Positions 1 to 7,922 of a DNA stretch of 64,000 bases are shown one piece after another. The position numbers were made by a program, and so were the translations under genes. How positions within the stretch are numbered: position 1 is the first letter of the stretch; each line of letters starts with the position of its first letter. The DNA comes from an uncultured Gammaproteobacteria bacterium (GTDB lineage: Bacteria; Pseudomonadota; Gammaproteobacteria; Steroidobacterales; UBA11654), in NCBI GenBank assembly GCA_937801655.1, contig CALMWC010000016.1, forward strand, positions 41,880-105,879, in the 5' to 3' direction. The notes under the pieces were generated by a model that did not search any database, had not been told where the DNA came from, and was given only the letters and a program-made list of their open reading frames with translations.

Positions 1-273
1 GTATGCAATTGCATTTTGATCGCCCAGCCAATCCGATCCTTTGACTGTATCGTACATATGCCAACGCCAATCATCTTCGCCCATATTTCCCAAAGCTGCA
101 CTGATACCACCTTGAGCAGCGACCGTATGACTTCTCGTTGGAAAAACCTTGGTAATGCAAGCAGTATTGAATCCTGCTTCCACAAGACCTAATGTAGCTC
201 TAAGTCCTGCACCGCCTGCTCCAACAACAACCACATCAAAATCATGTTCAATTATTTCATAACCCTCACTCAT
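1..273 (-). CDS. sdhA: Succinate dehydrogenase flavoprotein subunit, 5' part (partial)
   Basis: Flavoprotein subunit of complex II, which oxidises succinate to fumarate on the inner face of the cytoplasmic membrane. Only the first 91 codons lie in the window; the frame is open through the left edge. Translation from the ATG at 273 gives a dinucleotide-binding motif [11 protein letters not shown] (about residues 17-27), then a [11 protein letters not shown] segment typical of SdhA, whose histidine is the covalent FAD site in the family. It follows sdhD by 26 bp in the order C-D-A, as in the usual sdhCDAB operon. Identity is secure; the rest of the protein cannot be assessed. Confidence 0.95.
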   Translation of the reverse strand, partial: MSEGYEIIEHDFDVVVVGAGGAGLRATLGLVEAGFNTACITKVFPTRSHTVAAQGGISAALGNMGEDDWRWHMYDTVKGSDWLGDQNAIAY

Positions 274-299
274 AGATTTTTCCTTTTAATCAATTCCGT

Positions 300-686
300 T
301 TAATTAGTGCCAACAGTAATCGAAAATATTGAATAGAATGTGATTAGAACAACTGCAATTCTAAAAGCCCTTATAACATAAAAACTCATAGTCCTTAGAC
401 TCAGTGTTGACACATAATCTTCTAAAATGACCTGCAGACCTAATTCAGCATGATAAATTAAATACAAAGACAACAAACATAGAATGAGAGCATTCAATGG
501 TTCGCTTGCCCAAAATAGAACTCCATCGTAATCTAAATATTGCAAGTTAAATAAAATTTGGTAGATGAACCAACCTGACAATAGAACCAGAATAACTGCT
601 GTTTCTCTTTGGCTTTTCCAATGATCTTTTGCGTGTTCAAAACCAGATAGGCATAAAAGGTTTAATATTCTTTTTAAGTAAATCAT
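300..686 (-). CDS. sdhD: Succinate dehydrogenase membrane anchor subunit D
   Basis: Small membrane subunit that, with SdhC, anchors complex II and forms the haem b and ubiquinone sites. The 128 residues contain three hydrophobic segments (about 29-47, 63-82 and 105-124). His79 lies 11 and 12 residues before Asp90-Tyr91. E. coli SdhD has the same spacing between haem ligand His71 and Asp82/Tyr83, so these residues probably serve haem and quinone binding. The gene starts 3 bp after sdhC ends and precedes sdhA. Sequence conservation of this family is low; context and the conserved triad carry the call. Confidence 0.9.
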   Translation of the reverse strand: MIYLKRILNLLCLSGFEHAKDHWKSQRETAVILVLLSGWFIYQILFNLQYLDYDGVLFWASEPLNALILCLLSLYLIYHAELGLQVILEDYVSTLSLRTMSFYVIRAFRIAVVLITFYSIFSITVGTN

Positions 687-689
687 AGG

Positions 690-1079
690 TCAGTTGGACT
701 CAGAAAATATACACAGCCAAAAAAGAGCTGTCAAAATAAGAGAAAGAATAACAACAATGGCACCTGATATTTTTAATTCTCTTGTTTCAAAACCTTTTCC
801 TATATCCCAGAATAAATGCCTTATGCCATTTAAGAAATGATAAAAAAATGCTTGTGTTACTAATACCCATAGACCTATCGCGATCGGACTGATAAATATG
901 CTGGATATCGCATCAAACATTTCCTGGCCAATTGAAATGGATAAGATCCATATTGATAGACTGAAACCTACAATAAAGAGTGCAAACCCAGAAAGCCTGT
1001 GCAGTATAGACAGTGTATTGGTTACCTGCCACTTATACACTGATAAATGTGGGGACAAAGGTTGTTTTTCTTTACTCAT
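690..1079 (-). CDS. sdhC: Succinate dehydrogenase cytochrome b556 subunit
   Basis: Membrane subunit C of complex II, carrying haem b and part of the ubiquinone pocket. The 129-residue product shows the family signatures: an SILHRLSG stretch (Ser24 and Arg28 match the quinone-site Ser27/Arg31 of E. coli) and HFLNGIRHLFWD, in which His81 matches the axial haem ligand. Three transmembrane helices are visible. It is the first gene of the sdhC-D-A unit and is divergent from ygfZ across a 93-bp gap that probably holds its promoter. Confidence 0.95.
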   Translation of the reverse strand: MSKEKQPLSPHLSVYKWQVTNTLSILHRLSGFALFIVGFSLSIWILSISIGQEMFDAISSIFISPIAIGLWVLVTQAFFYHFLNGIRHLFWDIGKGFETRELKISGAIVVILSLILTALFWLCIFSESN

Positions 1080-1103
1080 ATCTTGGTAAGCTTTAATGGG
1101 TCA

Positions 1104-1109
1104 ATTATA
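1104..1109 (-). promoter_or_regulatory. Candidate -10 element for the sdh operon
   Basis: On the minus strand a perfect TATAAT hexamer lies about 25 bp upstream of the sdhC start, in the divergent ygfZ/sdhC gap. No good -35 hexamer is seen at 16-18 bp, so this is only a candidate core promoter read by eye. Confidence 0.3.
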
Positions 1110-1172
1110 CTGACTTTAATAGTTTCGAACATTTATTTTTACTGGATTTACATTATTTTTTATAATTAGATT

Positions 1173-2006
1173 ATGAATCATTTATCTCATCTATCAATAT
1201 TGTCTTTCTCAGGAAGTGATGTGAAAGATTTCCTACAGGGTCAGATGACTCAGGATATAAATTCCATTTCAAATCAGAGTTATAAAATGACCTCTATACT
1301 CAACCCTAAAGGTCGAATGATTGTTTCTGGATTAATAAAAAGATCTGAGGATATTTTCTTTTTAATAATTAGTAAGGATCTCAGTGAAGATATTCTGAAT
1401 TGGTTATCACGTTACATCTTAAGATCCGATGTAATCATTACAATAGAAGATTTTAATATTATTGGATTGGATAATGTGAATCATAAAAAACTCATTAATC
1501 ATCAAGATGATAGCCAGCAACTTAACATTTCTCCCATTGATGTTGATAAGGATAGGTATATCTTAATTATCAATAATCAGGTCGTTACAAAAGACAATTC
1601 AATTCAATCAATCAATGAAAATGATTGGATATTGGCTGATATCAAAAGTGGATTAGCGATAATAGATAAAAATAACAGTGAGAAATATATACCACAGATG
1701 ATAAACCTAGATTTACTGGAAGGTATTAGTTTTTCAAAGGGGTGTTACACCGGGCAAGAAGTAGTTGCTAGAGTTCAACATAGAGGCAAGATTAAACAGA
1801 GAATGTTTCATATAATCATTGAATCTAATAGTAATGAAATAGATGCTCGATCTGAAGTGATGTGCGAAGATAAAAAGGTTGGATCAATAGTTATATCAAA
1901 AAAATCTAATAATTATTTTCATGCGTTAGCCGTCATAAATACTATTAATTCTGATGAAGATTTATCCATGAATGGTTATGAAGTCAATTTAAAGAAGATT
2001 TCCTAG
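1173..2006 (+). CDS. ygfZ: YgfZ/GcvT-domain folate-binding protein
   Basis: Folate-binding protein of the GcvT-like family that assists assembly or repair of iron-sulfur clusters in some enzymes. The diagnostic KGCYTGQE motif is at residues 189-196, including the conserved Cys191, followed by VVARVQHRGKIKQR. The length of 277 is a little short of E. coli YgfZ (326), mainly in the C-terminal barrel. It is divergent from sdhCDA and its 3' end faces that of lysS, 24 bp away. Its position beside sdh fits a role in maturing Fe-S proteins such as SdhB; that link is inference. Confidence 0.92.
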   Translation: MNHLSHLSILSFSGSDVKDFLQGQMTQDINSISNQSYKMTSILNPKGRMIVSGLIKRSEDIFFLIISKDLSEDILNWLSRYILRSDVIITIEDFNIIGLDNVNHKKLINHQDDSQQLNISPIDVDKDRYILIINNQVVTKDNSIQSINENDWILADIKSGLAIIDKNNSEKYIPQMINLDLLEGISFSKGCYTGQEVVARVQHRGKIKQRMFHIIIESNSNEIDARSEVMCEDKKVGSIVISKKSNNYFHALAVINTINSDEDLSMNGYEVNLKKIS

Positions 2007-2030
2007 CAGTTCTTACCTAACATGACTGAT

Positions 2031-3521
2031 TTACTTATTTCTCATATGAGGAAATAATAGCACATCCCTAATAGAAGGGCTTTCTGTGAACAACATGACA
2101 AGCCTATCAATGCCAACTCCTAATCCAGAGGTTGGCGGCATTCCATATTCAAGGGCCTCAATATAATCTTGATCAAAAACCATAGCTTCATCATCGCCAT
2201 CATTTCTTTCTTTGACTTGGGCTTTAAAACGATCCGATTGATCATCAGGATCATTGAGTTCTTGAAACCCATTGGCCAATTCACTACCTGCTATAAAAAA
2301 TTCAAAACGGTCTACCAACCATGGATCATTATCATTAGCTCTAGATAAAGGGGAAACATCTCTGGGATAACCGGTAATAAAAGTAGGTTCAATTAAATTA
2401 TCTTCCACTGTTTTCTCAAAAATCTCAAAGAGGAGCTTTCCAGTTGATGCATCATCATTAGTTTTAATTCCAAGTTCCTTGCAAGTATTTAATAGAGTTT
2501 CTCTATCTCTTAGTTTTTTTGGATCCATCTTAGGATTATATTGAATCACAGATTCTTCCAAAGTCATGCGCTTGTATGGACCTGATAGATCATATTCTCG
2601 ATCTTGATATTGAATGGTTGTCGAGCCGTTTAGTGCGATTGCTATATCAATAATCATATCTTCAACAAGTGTCATGATCTCTTCATAGGACGCATAAGCT
2701 AGATAGAGTTCAAGCATCGTAAATTCTGGATTATGCTTTGTTGATATCCCTTCGTTTCTGAAAGATCGATTGATCTCATAAACGCGATGCAGACCACCAA
2801 CCACCAACCGTTTTAAATAAAGTTCAGGAGCAATTCTTAAAAAGAAGTCTCGATCCAAAGTATTGTGATGAGTAATAAAAGGTTTAGCAATTGCACCCCC
2901 AGCAATTGGATGCATCATAGGGGTTTCTACTTCCAATATTTCCTTTTGGTCTAAAAAAGCACGTATCGTTGTGACAATTTTGGAACGCTTTTGAAAAACA
3001 GCTTTACTATCATCGGACATAATTAAATCAAGATAACGCTTTCGATAACGTGTCTCAGTGTCTGTCAGTCCATGGTACTTCTCAGGCAAAGGCCTTAAGG
3101 ATTTTGACAAGACTTCTATTTTTCCAACATTAACTGTCAACTCATCTGTTTTAGTTCTAAATAGGACGCCTTCAACCCAAATAATATCGCCAACATCATA
3201 CGTCTTAAAGTTGTTATATGTTTTTTCATCAAGGTTCTTAGAATTCAAAAAAAGTTGAATCGAACCTGAACTATCTACCACTTTTGAAAAACTGGATTTA
3301 CCCATAATTCTTTTTGCCATCATTCTTCCAGCAATCTTCACCGTCTTATTGGCATCAATCACCTCTTCTCTTGTTGATTTCCCATAGGTCTCGAATAGAT
3401 CTTTAACAATTGCATCGATTTCTATTGATATTGGGTAATTAAAGCCTTCTTCTCTCATTGAAAGAAGTTTATTTCTTCGTTCTTCTACAAGCTTATTCTG
3501 ATCTTCTTTTTTTTCAGTCAT
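2031..3521 (-). CDS. lysS: Lysyl-tRNA synthetase, class II
   Basis: Charges tRNA-Lys with lysine in the cytoplasm. The 496 residues show an N-terminal OB-fold anticodon-binding domain (about 50-150, with KIAGRMMAKRIMGKSSF), then the class II catalytic core: motif 2 around RSFRNEGISTKHNPEF and motif 3 GLGVGIDRLVML near the C terminus. It begins 18 bp after prfB ends, the same prfB-lysS pair as in E. coli, so the two are probably co-transcribed. Length is normal and nothing is unusual. Confidence 0.98.
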   Translation of the reverse strand: MTEKKEDQNKLVEERRNKLLSMREEGFNYPISIEIDAIVKDLFETYGKSTREEVIDANKTVKIAGRMMAKRIMGKSSFSKVVDSSGSIQLFLNSKNLDEKTYNNFKTYDVGDIIWVEGVLFRTKTDELTVNVGKIEVLSKSLRPLPEKYHGLTDTETRYRKRYLDLIMSDDSKAVFQKRSKIVTTIRAFLDQKEILEVETPMMHPIAGGAIAKPFITHHNTLDRDFFLRIAPELYLKRLVVGGLHRVYEINRSFRNEGISTKHNPEFTMLELYLAYASYEEIMTLVEDMIIDIAIALNGSTTIQYQDREYDLSGPYKRMTLEESVIQYNPKMDPKKLRDRETLLNTCKELGIKTNDDASTGKLLFEIFEKTVEDNLIEPTFITGYPRDVSPLSRANDNDPWLVDRFEFFIAGSELANGFQELNDPDDQSDRFKAQVKERNDGDDEAMVFDQDYIEALEYGMPPTSGLGVGIDRLVMLFTESPSIRDVLLFPHMRNK

Positions 3522-3539
3522 CGATTGTCCATTTATTTA

Positions 3540-4635
3540 CTAAACACCTTTTTTGAGGCTTGCTTCAAGGAATTTATTGATATCACCATTCAGTATAGCT
3601 TCTGGATTACTGGATTCAATTTGAGTTCTCAAATCCTTCACTCTAGACTGATCCAAAACATAAGATCTAATCTGACTTCCCCAACCAATATCGGCTTTAG
3701 TTTCTTCAACGGCTTGTGCTTTGTCCACTCGTTTCTGATGTTCCAACTCAAATAATTTTGCTCGCATTTGTTTCATTGCTGTGGCTTTATTTTTATGTTG
3801 TGAACGATCGTCTTGGCATTGAACCACAGTGCCCGATGGAACGTGAGTGATTCGTACTGCCGATTCAGTGGTATTAACATGCTGTCCGCCAGCTCCACTG
3901 GCTCTATAAACATCTATTCTAAGATCGCTGGGATCCATTTCAATTTCAAAATTATCTTCAATCTCAGGAGAGGTAAAAACAGCTGCAAATGATGTGTGTC
4001 TTCTGTTTCCTGAATCAAAAGGTGACTTTCTAACCAATCGATGAACTCCAGTTTCCGTTCTCATCCATCCGTATGCAAAATCTCCAGTGATATGTATGGT
4101 TGCACTTTTAATCCCCGCGACTTCACCGGGTGATACCTCTATGAGTTTGGCAGTAAAATCATTGGACTCGCACCAACGCAAATACATTCGCAAAAGCATA
4201 TTAGCCCAATCTTGGGCTTCCGTTCCACCCGAGCCTGCTTGAATATCAAGAAAACAATTGGAAGCATCCATTTCACCACTGAACATTCTTTGAATTTCAA
4301 GTTGATTAATGATGTTCTCAAATGCAACTAATTCCTCAGACAGTTCTTCTAGACTTGAAGCATCATTTTCACTCATAGCCAATTCAAGTAATACTTCAGC
4401 GTCTTCAAGACTGCTGCCAATGGTTTCGATTCTATTTAATACTTTTTCCAATCTAGATCTTTCTTGATTGAGTGTTTGACTCAATTCACGATCTTCCCAA
4501 ATACTAGGATCATTGAGTGAATTTAATACTTCATTGAGTCTTTTGGATTTTTCATCAAAGTCAAAGATACCCCCTGAGTGCATCAAATCGTTTTATTAAA
4601 TCATTAAGAACTATTTTTAATTGGGCTTCATCCAT
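3540..4635 (-). CDS. prfB: Peptide chain release factor 2, with programmed +1 frameshift
   Basis: Release factor for UGA and UAA stop codons. Two reading frames form the gene. Frame 0 starts at the ATG at 4635 and runs 24 codons to a TGA at 4563-4561. The context is AGGGGGTATCTTTGAC, matching the known RF2 shift site: an internal Shine-Dalgarno-like AGGGGG, slippery CTT and a poor UGA C stop. Skipping T4563 continues with GAC in the frame that ends at 3540, giving a 364-residue protein (E. coli has 365). The SPF recognition motif and the GGQ catalytic motif (SGAGGQHVN) are intact. The second frame alone would begin at an unlikely internal ATG at 4586. Low RF2 should raise shifting and restore its own synthesis. 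Confidence 0.97.
4557..4572 (-). promoter_or_regulatory. RF2 programmed +1 frameshift site
   Basis: Recoding signal inside prfB. On the minus strand it reads AGGGGG TAT CTT TGA C: the purine run pairs with the anti-Shine-Dalgarno of the ribosome, the P-site CTT tRNA slips onto TTT, and translation resumes at GAC. All elements of the E. coli site are present and the downstream frame matches RF2 at once (DFDEKSKRL). Confidence 0.95.
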
Positions 4636-4653
4636 CTTATTAATCCTGAAGAA

Positions 4654-5325
4654 TTAATTCATTATGTCATATGTTTTTCTTAAATCTATGAACTGTTGAA
4701 GATATTCAGTGCTGTCTTTAATAAAGACTTGAGAACGATTATTTTCTACAGCAATCGCTATTACTATTTTATTTACTTTTATCCCTGTAAGTTCTTCAAA
4801 CATTAAAGCATAAGCTGAAGATTGCATGAAATAGCCATCTATCCAGCTCTCTTTTTTTGTTTTGGAACTGGTTTTAAAATCAATTACAGCCAATTCCCCA
4901 TCCCATTCAGCAATGACATCCACCCTTCCACCCACTTTTAATTGATCGCTATACAGTGGGGCTTCTATAGCATTAATAATCCCAATATTATTATCCAATA
5001 GTTCCGTCAGTTGAAGAAACATATCTTCAATATGAGGCATTGGATCTTCAAATAAGTTTATTTGTGATGCCATTTCATTACGCAAGTACATTTCAGCCAT
5101 CTTATGAACTTTATTTCCTCTAGTGGTAGCAGCTTTTGTAATGGCATCTGCTTTACTATCCCCTACTCTTTGACGCCAAGCCAAAATGGAGGCTTTGGAT
5201 AACAAGCCAGTGATCGTTGTGACTGAAGGGTACGATTTACCTTCTGGAGTTTCATAAAAACGGCCACTATCGGAGCTTTTTGTATTGAGTTCTTTTAATT
5301 GAACTATTTCGTGTTTGAAAGTCAT
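4654..5325 (-). CDS. Phage-type PD-(D/E)XK exonuclease (MGME1/Cas4-like fold)
   Basis: Predicted single-strand DNA exonuclease of the RecB-like PD-(D/E)XK superfamily. Active-site pieces can be read in order: His74 in TRGNKVH, Glu122 in IEAP, Asp136 in GGRVD, Asp149-Phe-Lys151 in VIDFKTS, and the helix motif Gln168-xxx-Tyr172 in QSSAYA. A 223-residue stand-alone nuclease of this layout is typical of marine phage recombination modules and of mitochondrial MGME1. Here it sits 18 bp upstream of prfB in the same direction, so it is probably part of that operon. No other phage genes lie nearby. No cysteine cluster for an Fe-S centre is seen, which argues against true Cas4 or AddB. The family is fairly certain; the cellular role is unknown. 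Confidence 0.75.
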   Translation of the reverse strand: MTFKHEIVQLKELNTKSSDSGRFYETPEGKSYPSVTTITGLLSKASILAWRQRVGDSKADAITKAATTRGNKVHKMAEMYLRNEMASQINLFEDPMPHIEDMFLQLTELLDNNIGIINAIEAPLYSDQLKVGGRVDVIAEWDGELAVIDFKTSSKTKKESWIDGYFMQSSAYALMFEELTGIKVNKIVIAIAVENNRSQVFIKDSTEYLQQFIDLRKTYDIMN

Positions 5326-5328
5326 GGT

Positions 5329-5358
5329 TTGCTGATTTTAGTAATGATGATCTATAAT
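5329..5358 (+). promoter_or_regulatory. Candidate promoter for the Mth938-like gene
   Basis: A perfect TATAAT (5353-5358) lies 32 bp before the start codon, with a weak TTGCTG (5329-5334) 18 bp upstream of it, in the divergent gap between the exonuclease gene and the plus-strand gene. Read by eye only. Confidence 0.35.
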
Positions 5359-5390
5359 TATTCTAATGTTAATGATAAATGATTTTTTAA

Positions 5391-5747
5391 ATGAAAGAAG
5401 AAAATAACTCGCATATACAAGCATTGGGTGAAGGGCAAATAAAGTACAAAGAACAATGGTACACCGAGAGTTTTATCCTTTTTAATGAAGAAATTATAAC
5501 TCCATGGTCTCATCCAGAAGTCAAGAATCTAAATATCAATGATTTTAAATTTGCTCTCGATAGTGAATGTGAACTCATACTTTTAGGCACAGGATTAAAT
5601 CAAGTTTTCCCCGATCGTTATTTATTGACTGAAATTCTTAAAACAGGAAAAGGCATTGAAGTCATGGATACCATGAGTGCTTGTCGAACTTACAATGTAA
5701 TCAGCTCTGAGTATCGATCTGTGGTTGCCATGTTGATGATAGGTTAA
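5391..5747 (+). CDS. Mth938-like domain protein (DUF498/NDUFAF3 type)
   Basis: Small single-domain protein of 118 residues with the pattern of the Mth938/NDUFAF3 family: an N-terminal strand with GEGQIKYKEQWYTESFILF, a central ELILLGTGLNQVFPD and a late segment GIEVMDTMSACRTYNVI. The human relative NDUFAF3 is an assembly factor for respiratory complex I; the bacterial role is not settled. It stands alone on the plus strand between the exonuclease gene and the convergent yqaA block. No signal peptide or membrane segment is present. Confidence 0.8.
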   Translation: MKEENNSHIQALGEGQIKYKEQWYTESFILFNEEIITPWSHPEVKNLNINDFKFALDSECELILLGTGLNQVFPDRYLLTEILKTGKGIEVMDTMSACRTYNVISSEYRSVVAMLMIG

Positions 5748-5755
5748 TTACTGAG

Positions 5756-5830
5756 TTATTTTGGCAATCTAGAAATCAAAAAATAAACGAGAAGCAGCAG
5801 CGCTATAAATACAATTACTTTTGGAAACAC
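5756..5830 (-). CDS. Possible 24-residue single-pass membrane peptide
   Basis: A very short frame starting with GTG at 5830, one base after the yqaA stop. The GGAG inside the last yqaA codons is 5 bp from the GTG, a good Shine-Dalgarno placement. The peptide reads FPKVIVFIALLLLVYFLI followed by SRLPK and a stop: one uninterrupted hydrophobic helix with a positively charged end. Translational coupling to yqaA is likely if it is real. It resembles many small bacterial membrane peptides in layout, but no family is recognised. Conservation in relatives would decide. Confidence 0.35.
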   Translation of the reverse strand: MFPKVIVFIALLLLVYFLISRLPK

Positions 5831-5831
5831 A

Positions 5832-6419
5832 TTAACTCCAGCTTTTGATAATAATGAATAATAAGAAAACCACTATGACAAAATAACCCAATTTATCGAT
5901 ATTCTTTCTGATGGCTGGTAATCCCTTTTCTCCACCAATTTTAGCTGCATAAGCAACCAGATAAAAACGCAAACCTCTTGAAATAAGTGTCGCGAATATA
6001 AAGAATATAAAATTCATTTTCATAGCGCCAGCCATGATAGTGAATACTTTAAAAGGAATAATAGTAAATCCTGCTATTAAAATAACCGCAGGACCCCAGG
6101 CCTTAAACCAATCAACTGCTTGTAGATAATAATCAATCATGCCTATTGTTTTAATAAATTCCATTGCAAAATCAATGGCATAAAAACCAATTAAAAACCC
6201 TAGAATACCTCCCAATAAAGACCCAAGTGTGGTTATATTTGCATATAAAAAAGCTTTTTCTGGTTTGGATAACGTCATCGGTGCAAGTATCACATCGGGT
6301 GGGATCGGAATAATAAACCATGATTCTACAAAGCTGTATAAAAATAAAAAATAAATGGCTCCAGGCTTTGAAGCTAATTTGAGACAGTATTCAAATAATG
6401 ATGAAAAAAACTCTTTCAT
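5832..6419 (-). CDS. yqaA: YqaA-like DedA/SNARE-associated membrane protein
   Basis: Integral membrane protein of the DedA superfamily, whose members are linked to lipid flipping and envelope homeostasis. The 195 residues hold about five hydrophobic segments. The N-terminal part shows SFVESWFIIPIPPDVILAPM, with prolines and acidic residue typical of the family's re-entrant region, and GSLLGGILGFLIGF. Its start overlaps the surE stop by one base. In Pseudomonas-type genomes yqaA lies just downstream of surE-pcm and before nlpD-rpoS; here pcm is missing between surE and yqaA. Confidence 0.85.
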   Translation of the reverse strand: MKEFFSSLFEYCLKLASKPGAIYFLFLYSFVESWFIIPIPPDVILAPMTLSKPEKAFLYANITTLGSLLGGILGFLIGFYAIDFAMEFIKTIGMIDYYLQAVDWFKAWGPAVILIAGFTIIPFKVFTIMAGAMKMNFIFFIFATLISRGLRFYLVAYAAKIGGEKGLPAIRKNIDKLGYFVIVVFLLFIIIKSWS

Positions 6420-7165
6420 TAAATAATCAATTTACCCCACTCTTCTATTGATTGCATTTGGGAATAGTTGGTTAAATCAGAAGCCAGTGGGGTTATGGAC
6501 ACTTTGTTATTATTAATTGCATGAAAATCAGTGCCCTCATCAAGATTCTTTGGAGGTGGAGGTGGTCCGACCCAATGAATATCATCTCCATAAGCATCTT
6601 GGTTTTGACTGTTGTTTTCAGGCATAGCTCTTTGACCTAATCGAGTTACAGCAAACCCTTGCAATTCGGCGTATGGAATATCTGGAACATTGATATTCAA
6701 AACTGGATTTAATTTTAGATGTTCTATATGAGTTTCAATCAATTCGCTTGATACTTGAACCGCTGTCTCTAGATGTTTTGGCTTCAAACTGGTAATGGAA
6801 AGAGCAAGACATGGCATGTTCATAAATCTTCCGCCCATGGCAGCACCCACCGTGCCTGAATATAAAACATCATCCCCAAGATTAGCTCCATGATTGATAC
6901 CACTAACTAATAAGTCGGGAGGATTCTCTAATATTCTTGTCAGGGCCATAAAAACACAATCACTTGGTGTTCCGTTAACATAGTAGCCATTGTCTTTAAA
7001 TTTTCTAATCCTTAAAGGATTTTTTAATGTCAATGAACTGCTGGCACCGCTGCAATTATTTTCAGGCGCCACTATTGTCACATCTGCAAATACTGATAAA
7101 GCCTCAGAAAGCATCTCAATGCCTTTAGCATAATACCCATCATCATTGCTTAATAAGATATTCAT
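6419..7165 (-). CDS. surE: 5'/3'-nucleotidase SurE
   Basis: Metal-dependent nucleoside monophosphatase acting on 5'- and 3'-nucleotides in the cytoplasm. The N terminus MNILLSNDDGYYAKGI contains the metal-binding Asp8-Asp9 pair; SGINHGANLGDDVLYSGTVGAA is the second signature. Length 248 is normal. It begins 4 bp after the enoyl-CoA isomerase-like gene and overlaps yqaA by one base. The neighbours truD and ispDF, usual just upstream, are absent. Confidence 0.97.
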   Translation of the reverse strand: MNILLSNDDGYYAKGIEMLSEALSVFADVTIVAPENNCSGASSSLTLKNPLRIRKFKDNGYYVNGTPSDCVFMALTRILENPPDLLVSGINHGANLGDDVLYSGTVGAAMGGRFMNMPCLALSITSLKPKHLETAVQVSSELIETHIEHLKLNPVLNINVPDIPYAELQGFAVTRLGQRAMPENNSQNQDAYGDDIHWVGPPPPPKNLDEGTDFHAINNNKVSITPLASDLTNYSQMQSIEEWGKLII

Positions 7166-7169
7166 ACAA

Positions 7170-7922
7170 TTATAGTGACTTTACGATTTCTTTCATTCTG
7201 ATTTGAACTTCATCAGAAAACCAGTTGTCTGCAAATTTATTGCCCATCGTAATCAAATCTTTATCTATTAAATCATTGAGGTCTGCTTTAGCATTCATTC
7301 GAGTCGAATTCATTGCAATTGTCGGAAGGGATACTAATTGCTCCAACCATTCAAACGATCTTGGCACCACTTGATCCATATCAACAAGTTCATTGATAAA
7401 ACCAATCTCATGTGCAAAATCAAACTTCATCAACTTGCCTTGCATCATTAATATATTTGCATGATTCTCTCCTACCAATCTGGCAAAAGCTTTGAAAATG
7501 ATTTTAGGCACAGACAATCCCACAAAAACTTCATTCATACCAATTTTAAAATCTCCTTTGGCAGCAATTCGATAATCACAAAATGTAGTCAATACTGCTC
7601 CACCAGCAGGGCTATGACCAGTTATTGCGGCCACAACTGGAACGGGTGATTTTGATATTTTTGCCATCAAACCCCAAAACGAATGAAAGAAATTAGAAAT
7701 TTCTGTTTCGGATAAGGTGATTAAGCTCTTTACATCCAATCCTGCAGAGAAGATGCCCTCATTTCCACTGAGAATTAGTCCTTTAGCACCTTGTTCTGTT
7801 AATAAGTCAATTGCATTATGAATGCTTTGAACGAGTTCTTGATTTAAAGCATTCACTGGCTTTCTATCCATCTGTATCTCTGCAATGGAATTGCTCCAAT
7901 TGATCTTGACTAAATCATTCAT
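7170..7922 (-). CDS. Enoyl-CoA isomerase/hydratase family protein (ECI-like)
   Basis: Crotonase-fold enzyme of fatty acid beta-oxidation. The oxyanion-hole segments are GIFSAGLDVKSL (about residues 56-67) and AAITGHSPAGGAV (about 98-110). The following CDYRIA and IGMNEVFVGLSVP resemble mitochondrial 3,2-trans-enoyl-CoA isomerase, where the Glu of the NE pair is the single catalytic base, so an isomerase is more likely than a hydratase. It overlaps ftsB by 4 bp and precedes surE by 4 bp. It occupies the place where ispD, ispF and truD lie in related genomes, so it appears inserted into an otherwise conserved cluster. Confidence 0.85.
   Translation of the reverse strand: MNDLVKINWSNSIAEIQMDRKPVNALNQELVQSIHNAIDLLTEQGAKGLILSGNEGIFSAGLDVKSLITLSETEISNFFHSFWGLMAKISKSPVPVVAAITGHSPAGGAVLTTFCDYRIAAKGDFKIGMNEVFVGLSVPKIIFKAFARLVGENHANILMMQGKLMKFDFAHEIGFINELVDMDQVVPRSFEWLEQLVSLPTIAMNSTRMNAKADLNDLIDKDLITMGNKFADNWFSDEVQIRMKEIVKSL

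Noticed and set aside
4561..4586. prfB as a pseudogene or with a start at 4586
   Set aside because: The in-frame TGA lies in the exact RF2 recoding context, and the upstream zero frame encodes the normal N terminus.
4654..5325. CRISPR-associated Cas4
   Set aside because: The nuclease has no cysteine set for an Fe-S cluster, and there is no repeat array or other cas gene in the window.
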